Shown: piece by piece, positions 25,723-34,233 of the stretch | Numbering within the stretch: position 1 is the stretch's first letter | How the letters are laid out: every line of letters starts with the position of its first letter | Assembly: GCF_009664855.1 (NCBI RefSeq) | Contig: NZ_CP045928.1 | Location: 6,114,518 to 6,178,517 of the forward strand | DNA: 64,000 bases | Reading direction: 5' to 3' | From: Flavobacterium sp. SLB02 | GTDB lineage: Bacteria > Bacteroidota > Bacteroidia > Flavobacteriales > Flavobacteriaceae | The notes under the pieces: model-generated | What the model saw: the letters and a program-made list of their open reading frames with translations, nothing else | What the model was told of the DNA's origin: nothing | Database searches by the model: none | Translations under genes and position numbers: made by a program

Positions 25723-28231
25723 TGGTTTCTTCAGGCTTGTTTTCGTCAATAACTAATACTTTGATTTTTTGATATACAAAAGAGATAATCAAAATTAAAA
25801 TTCCTAAAAGGATGAACGATATGATTTTTCCGGTTTCGGAAATATTGCTTATGTCGTATAAAAATAGTTTTAAAATCGTTAGGCCCAATAAGGATAAAGC
25901 GATTATACGTAAAGATTTAAGTTGTTTTTTAATTCCTATTATCAAAAACACAAAAGCTAAAACTCCCCAAAGAATCGGAAATCCTGTTTTGATGATTTTA
26001 GTTCTGGCTAATCCAATATAATCTTCGGCAATAAAATCACGTAAATAAGGCAAATTCGATTTGTAACTCGCGTACATAGGACTTGTCTGTATGTCCTGAA
26101 CGGTTACCGGAGAATTCATAAATATAAGACCATGAAGCATAACTTCTGAACTGGCAATGTAAATGACAAAAAAAGCAGCAACCCACATAAAGTATCGGCT
26201 TTTAAGAAAAGTAAAATCAACTTTTTTATAGATTTGAAACAATTGATAACCAAAATAAATCGTGATAATCAATGAAATGTAATGAAGGTAAAAAGCAATT
26301 GCTTTTCCGTTTCCTGAGCTAATAATGTCTTTATGTTCAAAAAAAGGATAATTTGAAAACCATAAAGCAAACAATACAATATTAGAAATCACAAGTAATA
26401 AAGCGCCCTGATATCCTGTTGCTGTTTTTCTTTTTATAAGATAAGAAGAAAACAAAGCAGAGAATAGCAAATGATACAAAATAGGTAATGCTATAGAACT
26501 GTAAATACTGTCGATGTAATGATTGGACTGATAAATAACTTCGAGCAAACCTGTGAAATAGGTAATCACAAAGCCAACTTCTAAAACGATTCTTTTATAT
26601 TTTTCAGGATTAAAACTGATGTCGAAAATAGTTGAATTTTCGGTTTCATTTTTTAATAAATACCAAATCGCAAACAAAGAACCTGCAGCAAAAATGCACG
26701 TTATAAATATAGGATTTATAATAATATTTAAAGCTAAAGTACCATTGTAGTATTTGTTCCAGTCCATGATAAGGCTGAAAATCATTAGAATGTGAACTAT
26801 TATAGAGCCAAATCGATAGCTTGTAACCTTGGATTTTTGAGATAACCACAATAACAAAACGGCTTCTGCTGCCCAAAATAAGGTGATATAATTCCCTTCG
26901 AACTGAATAGGAATTGCTAATGTTATAAAAGTCAGCGTTAAGCCAATAAGTAAATAAGCAGCTTTCTGGTCGAGATCGAATTTTTTGTATAAAAACCAGG
27001 CATAAATTAAATTCAGCAAGGCAAGAATCGTAGTAAATAAACCTTTTAATTCCGGATGATAATTAGTCAAAATCGCCATTCCGGCACCATAAAACAAAAA
27101 GGTATTGCTAGCCAGAATTGTGAGTTGGGTTTTAGAAAATTCCCCTTTAGATCGGATGTTGTTTACAAGGTTCATTAATATAAAAATGAAATAGAAAATA
27201 AATCCAAATACTAAGGCTCCTAAATAGTGAGGTTTGTCAGAACTTAAATCTCTGGTTAACCATGCGGCATATAATAAGACGGTAAATATATAGGCAAGTA
27301 CATTAACCAGATTCCATTTTTTGTAATAAGCTATGCCTAAAATCCCGATATTTAAAATGATGATATAGGTAAAAAGCACCACGTAATTCCCCTCGCCGGT
27401 GCTGACCATAAACGGAACCGCAAATCCGCCAATTAGCGAAAGTACTGCTAATTCAATTCGGTCATAGGATAATGATATTAAAGCGCTAAATGCCGTAATA
27501 ATTACCATGATACTAAAGGCAACCGTTTGATTGAATAAATGATAATCATGAAAAGCAATTCCTATTGTAAAATAGAATATCGCAATTGCCCCAGCAACAA
27601 TTACAGAGCTAAAGGCGGCATAATTTTTACGTAGTTTATGAGCAATTCCCATCACTAGGGCGCCACATAAAACACCAATTCCAACACGGGCAGGTTCGTT
27701 GATCCAGTCTTTGTCTATAGCATATTTTACAAAATAACTAATTCCTAATACAAGAATCAAAACTCCAATTTTATTGATAAGGTTTTCACCGATGAATTTC
27801 TCTAAATCCGGATTTTTCTCCTTGAAATTTTCCCAAAAAGATTTTTTCGGTTCAACAGGAATAATTGGTTTTTGAACTGGTTTTGGTTCCAGAGGTCTCG
27901 ATTCAATAGGTTTAGATGTATTATCAATATTGGAAGATAAAGCTATTTTTTCTAATTGCTCGTCTGAGATTTTTTCTTTGACAACTTCTGGTGGAGTAGG
28001 TTCAAAAATAGCCTTGTTCGACTGTTCAGGATCAATTTTGAATTCTTCTTTCTTTGCAACAGCAATTGGTGCAACAGGAATAATTTCAGCAGGTTTTTCA
28101 ACTGTTTTTAAAACATCAATCTTCTTGCTAAGTCTATTAATGTCGTTTTCAAGACGGTCGAAACGGCCTTTGATTGTATTAAGGATGTAGATTAAAAAAC
28201 AAAATAACGCAACTATAAGAAAACTTTCCAT
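25709..28231 (-). CDS. DUF2339 multi-pass membrane protein
   Basis: Large polytopic protein of 840 residues. An N-terminal membrane helix (about 3-15) is followed by a short coiled coil with RLENDINRLSKKIDVL, a Pro-rich linker (about 45-135), a conserved WENFKEKNPDLEKFIGENLINKIGVLILVLG segment, and roughly 20 or more transmembrane helices to the end. The LINKIGVLILVLGISYFVKYA motif is characteristic of DUF2339. Function is not known. It overlaps the DUF3999 gene downstream and is the first gene of that transcript. Confidence 0.86.
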   Translation of the reverse strand: MESFLIVALFCFLIYILNTIKGRFDRLENDINRLSKKIDVLKTVEKPAEIIPVAPIAVAKKEEFKIDPEQSNKAIFEPTPPEVVKEKISDEQLEKIALSSNIDNTSKPIESRPLEPKPVQKPIIPVEPKKSFWENFKEKNPDLEKFIGENLINKIGVLILVLGISYFVKYAIDKDWINEPARVGIGVLCGALVMGIAHKLRKNYAAFSSVIVAGAIAIFYFTIGIAFHDYHLFNQTVAFSIMVIITAFSALISLSYDRIELAVLSLIGGFAVPFMVSTGEGNYVVLFTYIIILNIGILGIAYYKKWNLVNVLAYIFTVLLYAAWLTRDLSSDKPHYLGALVFGFIFYFIFILMNLVNNIRSKGEFSKTQLTILASNTFLFYGAGMAILTNYHPELKGLFTTILALLNLIYAWFLYKKFDLDQKAAYLLIGLTLTFITLAIPIQFEGNYITLFWAAEAVLLLWLSQKSKVTSYRFGSIIVHILMIFSLIMDWNKYYNGTLALNIIINPIFITCIFAAGSLFAIWYLLKNETENSTIFDISFNPEKYKRIVLEVGFVITYFTGLLEVIYQSNHYIDSIYSSIALPILYHLLFSALFSSYLIKRKTATGYQGALLLVISNIVLFALWFSNYPFFEHKDIISSGNGKAIAFYLHYISLIITIYFGYQLFQIYKKVDFTFLKSRYFMWVAAFFVIYIASSEVMLHGLIFMNSPVTVQDIQTSPMYASYKSNLPYLRDFIAEDYIGLARTKIIKTGFPILWGVLAFVFLIIGIKKQLKSLRIIALSLLGLTILKLFLYDISNISETGKIISFILLGILILIISFVYQKIKVLVIDENKPEETNETK

Positions 28232-28314
28232 AAAGAACTAAGTATAATGTTATGATTGGTAAATATAATAACATTTTGATACGAAGGTGATTTTTTTAGT
28301 TCTTTTCGTGTTAA

Positions 28315-28485
28315 ATGAAATATTTGTTTTTCTATAGAATTCACCTGATCCAAAACGCTCTATTTGTAATTACAACTCTGTTAGGTGTTCAGTCTTTAAC
28401 TTTTAGCGCTGGTATTAAAGGAAAATTGAGCCTTTGTATAGTTTTTGATGAGAAAATCGGGACCAAATACGGACCTATAGGTTAA
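28315..28485 (+). CDS. Possible small exported protein
   Basis: An ATG-initiated reading frame of 56 codons between the DUF2339 gene and the beta-helix gene. The N-terminal 30 residues are hydrophobic with a basic start (MKYLFFYR) and a possible cleavage after TFSA, like a signal peptide. The rest is about 25 residues (KGKLSLCIVFDEKIG). I do not recognise it. It could be a remnant of a longer gene or chance coding in a leader region. Evidence is limited to the reading frame and the hydrophobic profile. Confidence 0.25.
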   Translation: MKYLFFYRIHLIQNALFVITTLLGVQSLTFSAGIKGKLSLCIVFDEKIGTKYGPIG

Positions 28486-28548
28486 AGATTATGACTATTT
28501 TTCGAATCCTTAAAAACTATTATTACTATTAAACCAAAAAGATTATTT

Positions 28549-30717
28549 ATGATTAAAAAGTTAATCTCAGTATTTACTGCATTTACAGTCATGCTGATGC
28601 TATGCAGTTTTGTAACGCTAAATTTATCTGATGAAAAAAATCAGGAGAATAAGACAGAAGGCAAGATTGTTTACAACAAAAAGAAACATAGTATAACCTT
28701 ATCATGGCCGGCATTTGGCGCTTCAGGAAATTACGTAATTACAAGAGGAGGCAGTCACCTGGCATCAGATTTTGTTTCTGTTGGTTCGACTACCAAATTG
28801 ACATTTACAGATAATAAACCAAATACTGATAAATACGAGAACTATTATAAAATTACCCGTAATGCTATAACCATAATAGTTTCGTTGGAGAACCAAATCT
28901 TTGGCAATAATATGTATTTCTATGATCGAAAATACGAAAAAGCAGAAACTGCGCGAAACGATATTAATTCGCAGTTTAGTGCTATTGGTCTTGGCGGATC
29001 AAATGGTGAGTGGACTACAAAGCGTCAGGCTTATTATTTTAAAGCAAATATTAAGGATCAGACTTACGATTCGGGCGGGTCGGGATCTGCATCATCTGCA
29101 ACAGCGAATTCAATAGAATTAGGATTTTATTCCCACATAGGAGGTTTGGGTAAAGTGCCATCGGCTGTTAAATTGGGTGCTGTATTTACCAGACCTCACC
29201 TTTCAGGAGGAGCAAATGCTACCTGTACATTTTGGCGTTCTGTAGAAAATGTAGCAGTGATGCGTGATTTTGCCTGGACAGTTTCTCAATCAACCAGTGC
29301 AAGAAGAATGCTGATTGAAAGTACTTCGAAATATATTTCGGATATTGGAGATACCAATTTTTGGGGCAGTGGAGGTTTTATTGCTGATACGCATTATACA
29401 TCATCCAGGCCAAACTGGGGAGGACAACAACAATGGTATACCAGAAATGCTGTTTTTCCGTCAGGTTCCGGAGCAATGGGAGGTTCATATAATATGGTTT
29501 GGCAAGGTTGCGTCAATCCCCCACAAGCAGATGATGCCAATTCACCGGTTCCTACTACACCTATTATCAGAGAAAAACCTTTTCTTTTTATAGATAACGA
29601 TGGCGAGTACAAAGTATTTGTTCCGGCATGGCAAAAGGACAGAGTAGGAGTTTCATGGTCGTCAACAGATATGGGTAAAGGAAAAATTCAGGATTTGCTT
29701 ACTAACTGGTATGTTGCCAAAGAAGGAGACACTGATGTAGAAATCAATAATGCGCTAAAAAATGGCAAAAATATATTTTTTGCACCAGGACATTACACAT
29801 TGAATGCGCCTATTCAGGTAAATAGAAAAGATGCCATACTTCTGGGGGCCGGTATAGCATCGGTAACGCTGGAGCCTACTGAGAAAAATACCTGGGGATG
29901 TATCTATGCTGATGACAAGGACGGTATTATCATTGCAGGACTTCTTATGGATTCATTCAATAGTACAACGTATCAGGTTAGAATTGGTGACGAAGGAGCA
30001 AATGCAGATCATTCGGGAAATCCTATTTTGGTTACAGATATTACTTGTAGAGTAGGTGGAGTTCAGTCAAAAAATATTCAGATAGATGCTTCTATGCAAA
30101 TAAATAGTAACAATGTGGTGGGTGATCATTTTTGGCTGTGGCGCGCCGACCATGGTTCGCAGCGTGGTGGTGATTTACGTTGGTTAAGAGATAGATGCAA
30201 AAACGGACTTATTGTTTCCGGTGATGATGTTACACTTTATGCTTTGTTTACAGAACATTATCAAGAATATGAAGTGCTTTGGTTAGGAGAACGCGGCAGA
30301 ACTTATTTCTTTCAGAATGAACCACCATACGATGCGCCAAATCAGGCAAGTTGGAGTAGTCAGGGAGGACGAGTTGATGGTTATGCAGCATTCAAAGTTG
30401 CTAATACTGTAAAAGAACATCAAAGTATAGGAATGGGATCTTATGCCGTTTTTACAGGAACTGATGGTAAAGTGAATAAGAAAAATGGTTTTGAAGCTCC
30501 TAATAGCCCAAATGTGAAACTCGAAAAAATGTGTATTACTCGTTTTGCTGGTCCGGGTAATATTCAAAATGTTATCAATGGTATCGGCGGCAGTACAGCA
30601 ACTGGTGTGAAACGTGTGACATTATACAATAATGGCGAAGGTACACAACCTTATGATGAAGAATTCGATTTGCCTAATAGTGAATCGTATCCTGCGTATA
30701 TTACTATGGAGAAGTAA
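28549..30717 (+). CDS. Secreted right-handed beta-helix (pectate-lyase-like) protein
   Basis: Exported protein of 722 residues with a signal peptide (about 1-28). A fibronectin-III-like segment follows (KHSITLSWPAFGASGNYVITRG, about 44-110). The main part resembles a family, widespread in actinobacteria, often mislabelled adenylyl cyclase. Shared segments include FWRSVENVAV, SGGFIADTHY, QQQWYTRN, REKPFLFID, IQVNRKDAILLGAG, FLWRADHG-type and FFQNEPPYDAPNQ. Repeated strand patterns fit a GH55/pectate-lyase-like beta-helix. No cyclase motif is visible. A carbohydrate-active role is inferred from the fold; the active site was not identified. It stands alone with a strong terminator. Confidence 0.75.
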   Translation: MIKKLISVFTAFTVMLMLCSFVTLNLSDEKNQENKTEGKIVYNKKKHSITLSWPAFGASGNYVITRGGSHLASDFVSVGSTTKLTFTDNKPNTDKYENYYKITRNAITIIVSLENQIFGNNMYFYDRKYEKAETARNDINSQFSAIGLGGSNGEWTTKRQAYYFKANIKDQTYDSGGSGSASSATANSIELGFYSHIGGLGKVPSAVKLGAVFTRPHLSGGANATCTFWRSVENVAVMRDFAWTVSQSTSARRMLIESTSKYISDIGDTNFWGSGGFIADTHYTSSRPNWGGQQQWYTRNAVFPSGSGAMGGSYNMVWQGCVNPPQADDANSPVPTTPIIREKPFLFIDNDGEYKVFVPAWQKDRVGVSWSSTDMGKGKIQDLLTNWYVAKEGDTDVEINNALKNGKNIFFAPGHYTLNAPIQVNRKDAILLGAGIASVTLEPTEKNTWGCIYADDKDGIIIAGLLMDSFNSTTYQVRIGDEGANADHSGNPILVTDITCRVGGVQSKNIQIDASMQINSNNVVGDHFWLWRADHGSQRGGDLRWLRDRCKNGLIVSGDDVTLYALFTEHYQEYEVLWLGERGRTYFFQNEPPYDAPNQASWSSQGGRVDGYAAFKVANTVKEHQSIGMGSYAVFTGTDGKVNKKNGFEAPNSPNVKLEKMCITRFAGPGNIQNVINGIGGSTATGVKRVTLYNNGEGTQPYDEEFDLPNSESYPAYITMEK

Positions 30718-30747
30718 AAAGAAAGACTCATCAGAAACCTTTCAAAC

Positions 30748-30784
30748 AAAACTCTGAAGGTCAATTGATCTTCAGAGTTTTTTT
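30748..30784 (+). terminator. Terminator after the beta-helix gene
   Basis: AAAACTCTGAAG and CTTCAGAGTTTT form perfect arms around a ten-base loop, then a T-run. Confidence 0.85.
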
Positions 30785-30856
30785 ATTCCAATCTGGTAAC
30801 ATCCCAGTTTTCAATCAGGATGGCAAAACCTTAAAGAGGCATTTATCGCATTTGAG

Positions 30857-30947
30857 CATAGTCAATGGTTTCAACCGTTGGGTTCTAATACATTTATCAC
30901 AATGTATTAGTAAGATACGTTTCCCATGGTTTAAACCACGGGCTATG
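30857..30947. repeat. 91-base composite stem-loop repeat
   Basis: The centre is a perfect 10-base inverted repeat CTAATACATT (30885-30894) / AATGTATTAG (30901-30910) with a six-base loop. Outer arms CATAGTCAATGGTTTCAACC and the complement of GGTTTAAACCACGGGCTATG pair imperfectly. The unit has clear ends (CATAG/CTATG) and looks like a small non-coding mobile or REP-type element. It accounts for most of the 302-base gap before the rlpA-like gene. Confidence 0.6.
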
Positions 30948-31019
30948 ATTCTCAATCAGGTGATAACTGTTCTGACTTTAATTTTAAAAAATATTTAGGA
31001 CAGCTGTTAAAATAGGATC

Positions 31020-31319
31020 CTAGTTTTGTAAAATCTCAATTTTTACATTAATCGCTCCACTATTTTTGTTTGAGGCAATATCCATAAAAGCTTTTTTAGA
31101 AAGGTCAATTTCTCTGCCTTTAACAAAAGGACCTCTATCGGTAACTTCTATTATAACAGATTTTTTATTTAATACGTTTGTGATTTTTAGTTTTGTACCA
31201 AAAGGAAGCTTTTTATGCGCGGCAGTCAGTTTATTGTTGTCGAATTTTTTACCGCTTGCTGTTTTTATTCCGTTAAATTTATCATGATAATAAGAAGCAT
31301 GTGCCTTTTCTGTATGCAA
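31020..31319 (-). CDS. RlpA-like double-psi beta-barrel protein, 5' part out of frame
   Basis: The 99-residue frame is a double-psi beta-barrel domain of the RlpA type: ASYYHDKFNGIKTASGKKFD, AAHKKLPFGTKLKITN, VIIEVTDRGPFVKGREIDLSKKAF. RlpA proteins are exported and bind, or in some species cut, denuded septal peptidoglycan. This frame opens with TTG at 31319 and has no signal peptide; a stop (TGA) lies 27 bases upstream in frame. A good signal peptide is encoded just upstream in another frame (31322-31423). The gene is therefore frameshifted, by mutation or by sequencing error. If repaired, the protein would be about 130 residues. Confidence 0.8.
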   Translation of the reverse strand: MHTEKAHASYYHDKFNGIKTASGKKFDNNKLTAAHKKLPFGTKLKITNVLNKKSVIIEVTDRGPFVKGREIDLSKKAFMDIASNKNSGAINVKIEILQN

Positions 31320-31321
31320 TT

Positions 31322-31423
31322 TTAAATTTTCAATCTTGATGTTTCATCTTTGGATATTGGGCTCTCTTGTGCAACGGCTGTCACTGAGATAGTGAAAATA
31401 TTATATAATAGTATTCTTTTCAT
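31322..31423 (-). pseudogene. Out-of-frame signal-peptide exon of the rlpA-like gene
   Basis: ATG at 31423 opens 33 codons: MKRILLYNIFTISVTAVA followed by QESPISKDE, a signal peptide with a good AVA/Q cleavage site. The frame hits TAA at 31322-31324, three bases before the double-psi-barrel frame begins, and the two frames differ by one base. The frame change must lie between about 31346 and 31322, in an A/T-rich stretch. Confidence 0.7.
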
Positions 31424-31598
31424 TTTCTTGATTTTTTTTGCAAAAAAAGCTTAATCTAGACAACTAGGTTTATTGTAAAGGCCATACTTATGATATTAAA
31501 AGACATATTTATGTTGTTTGTATAAATTAGTAATTGACTCATTTGTTTCTAATTATAATTTGTTGTGAAATATTTTTGTTCTTATTTCTAAAATTGTT

Positions 31599-31628
31599 TT
31601 GGATAAGCAAAAAATAGTTATATATTTG
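31599..31628 (+). promoter_or_regulatory. Promoter of tRNA-Pro
   Basis: TTG at 31599-31601, a 19-base spacer, and TATATTTG at 31621-31628 match the TTG-N19-TAnnTTTG consensus. The mature tRNA begins ten bases after the box. Confidence 0.8.
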
Positions 31629-31638
31629 CACCCGCTTA

Positions 31639-31713
31639 CGGGGTGTAGCGTAGCCCGGTTATCGCGCCTGCTTTGGGAGCAGGAGGCCGCAGGTTCGAAT
31701 CCTGCCACCCCGA
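31639..31713 (+). tRNA. tRNA-Pro, anticodon UGG
   Basis: Complete cloverleaf: acceptor stem CGGGGTG/CACCCCG, D arm with AGCCCGGTTATCGC, anticodon stem CCTGC/GCAGG with loop TTTGGGA (anticodon TGG at 31674-31676), variable loop AGGCC, and T arm GCAGG-TTCGAAT-CCTGC. The discriminator base is A and CCA is not encoded, as usual in Bacteroidota. It has its own promoter and terminator. Confidence 0.97.
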
Positions 31714-31718
31714 CAAAA

Positions 31719-31750
31719 GTCTTTTCATTTTTTGAAAAGGCTTTTTTTTT
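31719..31750 (+). terminator. Terminator of tRNA-Pro
   Basis: AGTCTTTTC and GAAAAGGCT pair (one G-U) around TTTTTT-type loop bases and are followed by nine T. Confidence 0.8.
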
Positions 31751-31915
31751 GCATGAAACGGAAATTCCAATATCAAAACTTCTGAAGAGAGAAAAAAAAT
31801 TGCCACGGAGAACAGTAAGTTTTTTAAACATTCTAAATTCAGTAAAAACACAAAGGCCACAAAGCTTTGCGGACTTAGATTGTATAACACAACTCCAATC
31901 TCCGTGAACTCTGCG

Positions 31916-31937
31916 AATCCCGATAGCTATCGGGATT
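31916..31937. repeat. Perfect 22-base palindrome with CCCGATAGCTATCGGG core
   Basis: The core CCCGATAGCTATCGGG is extended by AAT/ATT on each side with no loop. It lies in an intergenic tract with CTCTGCG/CGCAGAG-like repeat fragments between tRNA-Pro and trxB. A variant, CCGGATAATTATCGGG, is at 12315. Confidence 0.65.
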
Positions 31938-32106
31938 GCGATCTCTGCGGTAAAAAATAATTAGTGAACATAAACTTTTGATGTTTCTCTATAATATTTA
32001 GCACTGATACGTCACGAAGTATTTTTATTTCTACCGTATTCGCTATTCTCTATTTCAGAATAGCAAAAACTGATTAATTGAGTTCTTTATTCCAACAATA
32101 AAAACT

Positions 32107-32114
32107 TACTTTTG
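32107..32114 (+). promoter_or_regulatory. Predicted -7 box for trxB
   Basis: TACTTTTG matches TAnnTTTG, 28 bases before the ATG. No TTG at the exact -33 spacing. Confidence 0.55.
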
Positions 32115-32142
32115 CACCATCAATTATTAATAGAATCATATT

Positions 32143-33090
32143 ATGTCAGATACAATCGAAAAAATTAAATGCCTAATCATAGGTTCTGGTCCTGCAGGTT
32201 ATACTGCTGCTATTTATGCTGCCAGAGCAAATATGAATCCAGTTTTATATCAAGGAATGCAGCCTGGTGGTCAGTTGACTACGACAAACGAAGTAGAAAA
32301 TTTCCCAGGTTATGTTGATGGTGTTACAGGACCAGAAATGATGGTTCAATTACAAGAGCAAGCAAAACGTTTTGGATCTGATATCCGTGATGGTTGGGCT
32401 ACAAAAGTTGATTTTTCAGGAGATATTCATAAAGTATGGATTAACGATTCAATCGAATTGCACTGTGAAACAGTTATTATTTCTACTGGAGCATCGGCTA
32501 AATATTTAGGATTACCATCAGAACAACATTATTTACAAATGGGTGGTGGAGTTTCTGCTTGTGCCGTTTGTGATGGTTTTTTCTATCGTAATCAGGAAGT
32601 TGTAATTGTGGGAGCTGGAGATTCTGCTTGTGAAGAAGCACATTACTTATCTAAACTTTGTAAAAAAGTAACAATGTTGGTAAGAAGCGAAAAATTCAGA
32701 GCTTCTAAAATCATGGAAGAACGCGTTCGCAAAACCGAAAATATAGAAATTTTACTAAACCACGATACTGTTGAGGTATTAGGAGATGGAAATGTTGTAC
32801 ACGGCATAAAAGCGTTGAATAAAACTACTGCTGAAGTTGTTGAAATTCCTGCAACAGGATTCTTCGTAGCTATTGGTCACAAACCAAATACAGATATTTT
32901 TAAAGATTACATCACACTTGATGAAACAGGTTACATCATCAATACTCCGGGAACATCTAATACAAATGTACCAGGTGTTTTTGTAGCTGGTGATGCTGCA
33001 GATCATGTATACCGTCAGGCAATTACTGCGGCTGGTACAGGATGTATGGCTGCATTAGATGCTGAAAGATATTTGGCGTCTAAAGAGTAA
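32143..33090 (+). CDS. trxB: Thioredoxin-disulfide reductase
   Basis: Flavoprotein that uses NADPH to reduce thioredoxin in the cytosol, 315 residues. The FAD-binding GSGPAGYTAAIYAARA (14-29), the redox-active CAVCDG (Cys140, Cys143), the NADPH-binding GAGDSACEEAHYLSK and the closing GVFVAGDAAD-x-YRQAITAAGTGCMAA motif are all intact. The order of FAD, NADPH and redox motifs is that of low-molecular-weight TrxR. It is monocistronic with its own promoter and terminator. Confidence 0.96.
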   Translation: MSDTIEKIKCLIIGSGPAGYTAAIYAARANMNPVLYQGMQPGGQLTTTNEVENFPGYVDGVTGPEMMVQLQEQAKRFGSDIRDGWATKVDFSGDIHKVWINDSIELHCETVIISTGASAKYLGLPSEQHYLQMGGGVSACAVCDGFFYRNQEVVIVGAGDSACEEAHYLSKLCKKVTMLVRSEKFRASKIMEERVRKTENIEILLNHDTVEVLGDGNVVHGIKALNKTTAEVVEIPATGFFVAIGHKPNTDIFKDYITLDETGYIINTPGTSNTNVPGVFVAGDAADHVYRQAITAAGTGCMAALDAERYLASKE

Positions 33091-33111
33091 ATTTAGTTTC
33101 AGGTTTTCCTT

Positions 33112-33310
33112 GTTTCAGGTTTCAAGTTGTTGGAGCGGGAAACTTTAGATCAAAAAATAATAATGTCCCATTCTTTTTTTAGAGTGGGACATTATTTTTA
33201 TAATAAACTTTGCGACTTAGCGTCTTTGCAAGATTTTTTGATGACATAAAAAATGAATCTTAGCGAACCTTGCGGTAAATTTCAAGTTCCAACAACTTGA
33301 AACCTGAAAC
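33112..33310. repeat. Large inverted repeat enclosing the trxB terminator
   Basis: The 23-base arms at 33112-33134 (beginning GTTTCAGGTTTCAAG) and 33288-33310 (ending CTTGAAACCTGAAAC) are perfect complements, 153 bases apart. Between them lie the trxB terminator and a CTTTGCGACTTAGCGTCTTTGC fragment of another repeat family. The arms share their first 15 bases with the repeat at 19581. Confidence 0.75.
33157..33201 (+). terminator. Terminator of trxB
   Basis: ATAATGTCCCATTC and GAGTGGGACATTAT (one mismatch) form the stem, followed by TTTTTA. It is nearly symmetric and could also serve the opposing DUF2807 gene. Confidence 0.85.
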
Positions 33311-33314
33311 TTTT

Positions 33315-34148
33315 TTACTTTATCTTCTTCAATAATTTAGCTTCTTCAGAAAAACGAGTCAACGTGATAGCAGGACTTCCTAAAAGAGAAAGTTCAGCTT
33401 TGTCTCCAAGCGCTATTGAGGCTGTAGTTTCTACTAAAACACTTCCTGTTGCATAGTTTTCTGCAGTAATAGTAGCCTCTTTCAATGTAAATTTGGTTCC
33501 GGTAAAGATGGAATTATTATCTAAACGAATAGTTGCTTTTTCGGCAATTCCTTCAATGTTGGCAACTGCTTTTTGATATAAATCACATTTGAATTTTATA
33601 GCCGATACCAATGTTTTTATCGAGGAGTTTTTACTCAACTGTAAATTTGCATCCTCAGACTTTAAGTTCAATTCGGTTTTTGATTTATCATCAGCAAATA
33701 ATGTAAACTTTTTAGAATTTACATTCAAAAATAATTTAGCATAATCAAAAGTATTAAACGTAATATCGTCTAACTGAAGTTCCTGAATGGCATAAACTAT
33801 GGCATCATTTTTTGCTATTACAGTTTTTAAGGAACTGGTATAAGTCACGCGAACAATTAGCTTTTTAAAAATGGTACTTTCTTTAGAGGTATATAAACGA
33901 AGTACTTTTTCTCTTAAATCCATCCCGATAATATCATGTAAATTATCGTCGGCTTCAATTTTAATTTCGTTTTTTTCTCCTCTTTCAAGATAAACTTCCA
34001 GATTATCATCGGCTTCAATGCCATCAAATTCTCCTACTTCTTTTACTGAAGTGGTTACGATTTTAGATCCTTTTATTTTTTCTCTTCTTTGACCAAAAGT
34101 TAATGTCGTAACCAATAATAATAGGAGTAAGGCTGTATTTTTTTTCAT
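33315..34148 (-). CDS. Head-GIN domain protein (DUF2807), exported
   Basis: Exported protein of 277 residues with a signal peptide (about 1-19, ending FGQ). The DUF2807 beta-solenoid-like domain spans the rest: EVGEFDGIEADDNLEVYLERGEKNEIKIEADDNL near 37-70 is the diagnostic head motif. The short repeated strands fit a head-GIN adhesin-type fold, although adhesion is only a family guess. It lies downstream of the PadR-PspC-DUF2807 operon but is separated by a strong terminator at 34171-34217, so it may be transcribed separately. Confidence 0.83.
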   Translation of the reverse strand: MKKNTALLLLLLVTTLTFGQRREKIKGSKIVTTSVKEVGEFDGIEADDNLEVYLERGEKNEIKIEADDNLHDIIGMDLREKVLRLYTSKESTIFKKLIVRVTYTSSLKTVIAKNDAIVYAIQELQLDDITFNTFDYAKLFLNVNSKKFTLFADDKSKTELNLKSEDANLQLSKNSSIKTLVSAIKFKCDLYQKAVANIEGIAEKATIRLDNNSIFTGTKFTLKEATITAENYATGSVLVETTASIALGDKAELSLLGSPAITLTRFSEEAKLLKKIK

Positions 34149-34170
34149 TAATTCTAGATTTGATTTTCAC

Positions 34171-34217
34171 AAATATAAAAAAATCATCCACTTTCGATGA
34201 ATGATTTTTTTATATTT
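34171..34217 (-). terminator. Terminator after the PadR-PspC-DUF2807 operon
   Basis: AAATATAAAAAAATCAT (34171-34187) and ATGATTTTTTTATATTT (34201-34217) are perfect 17-base arms. Read on the minus strand, the stem sits just after the DUF2807 gene that ends at 34234. Confidence 0.7.
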
Positions 34218-34233
34218 AACAGATAAATATCTT

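Noticed and set aside
31553..31907. Frames on both strands crossing tRNA-Pro
   Set aside because: They read through a complete tRNA gene with its own promoter and terminator; the coding appearance comes from the lack of stops.
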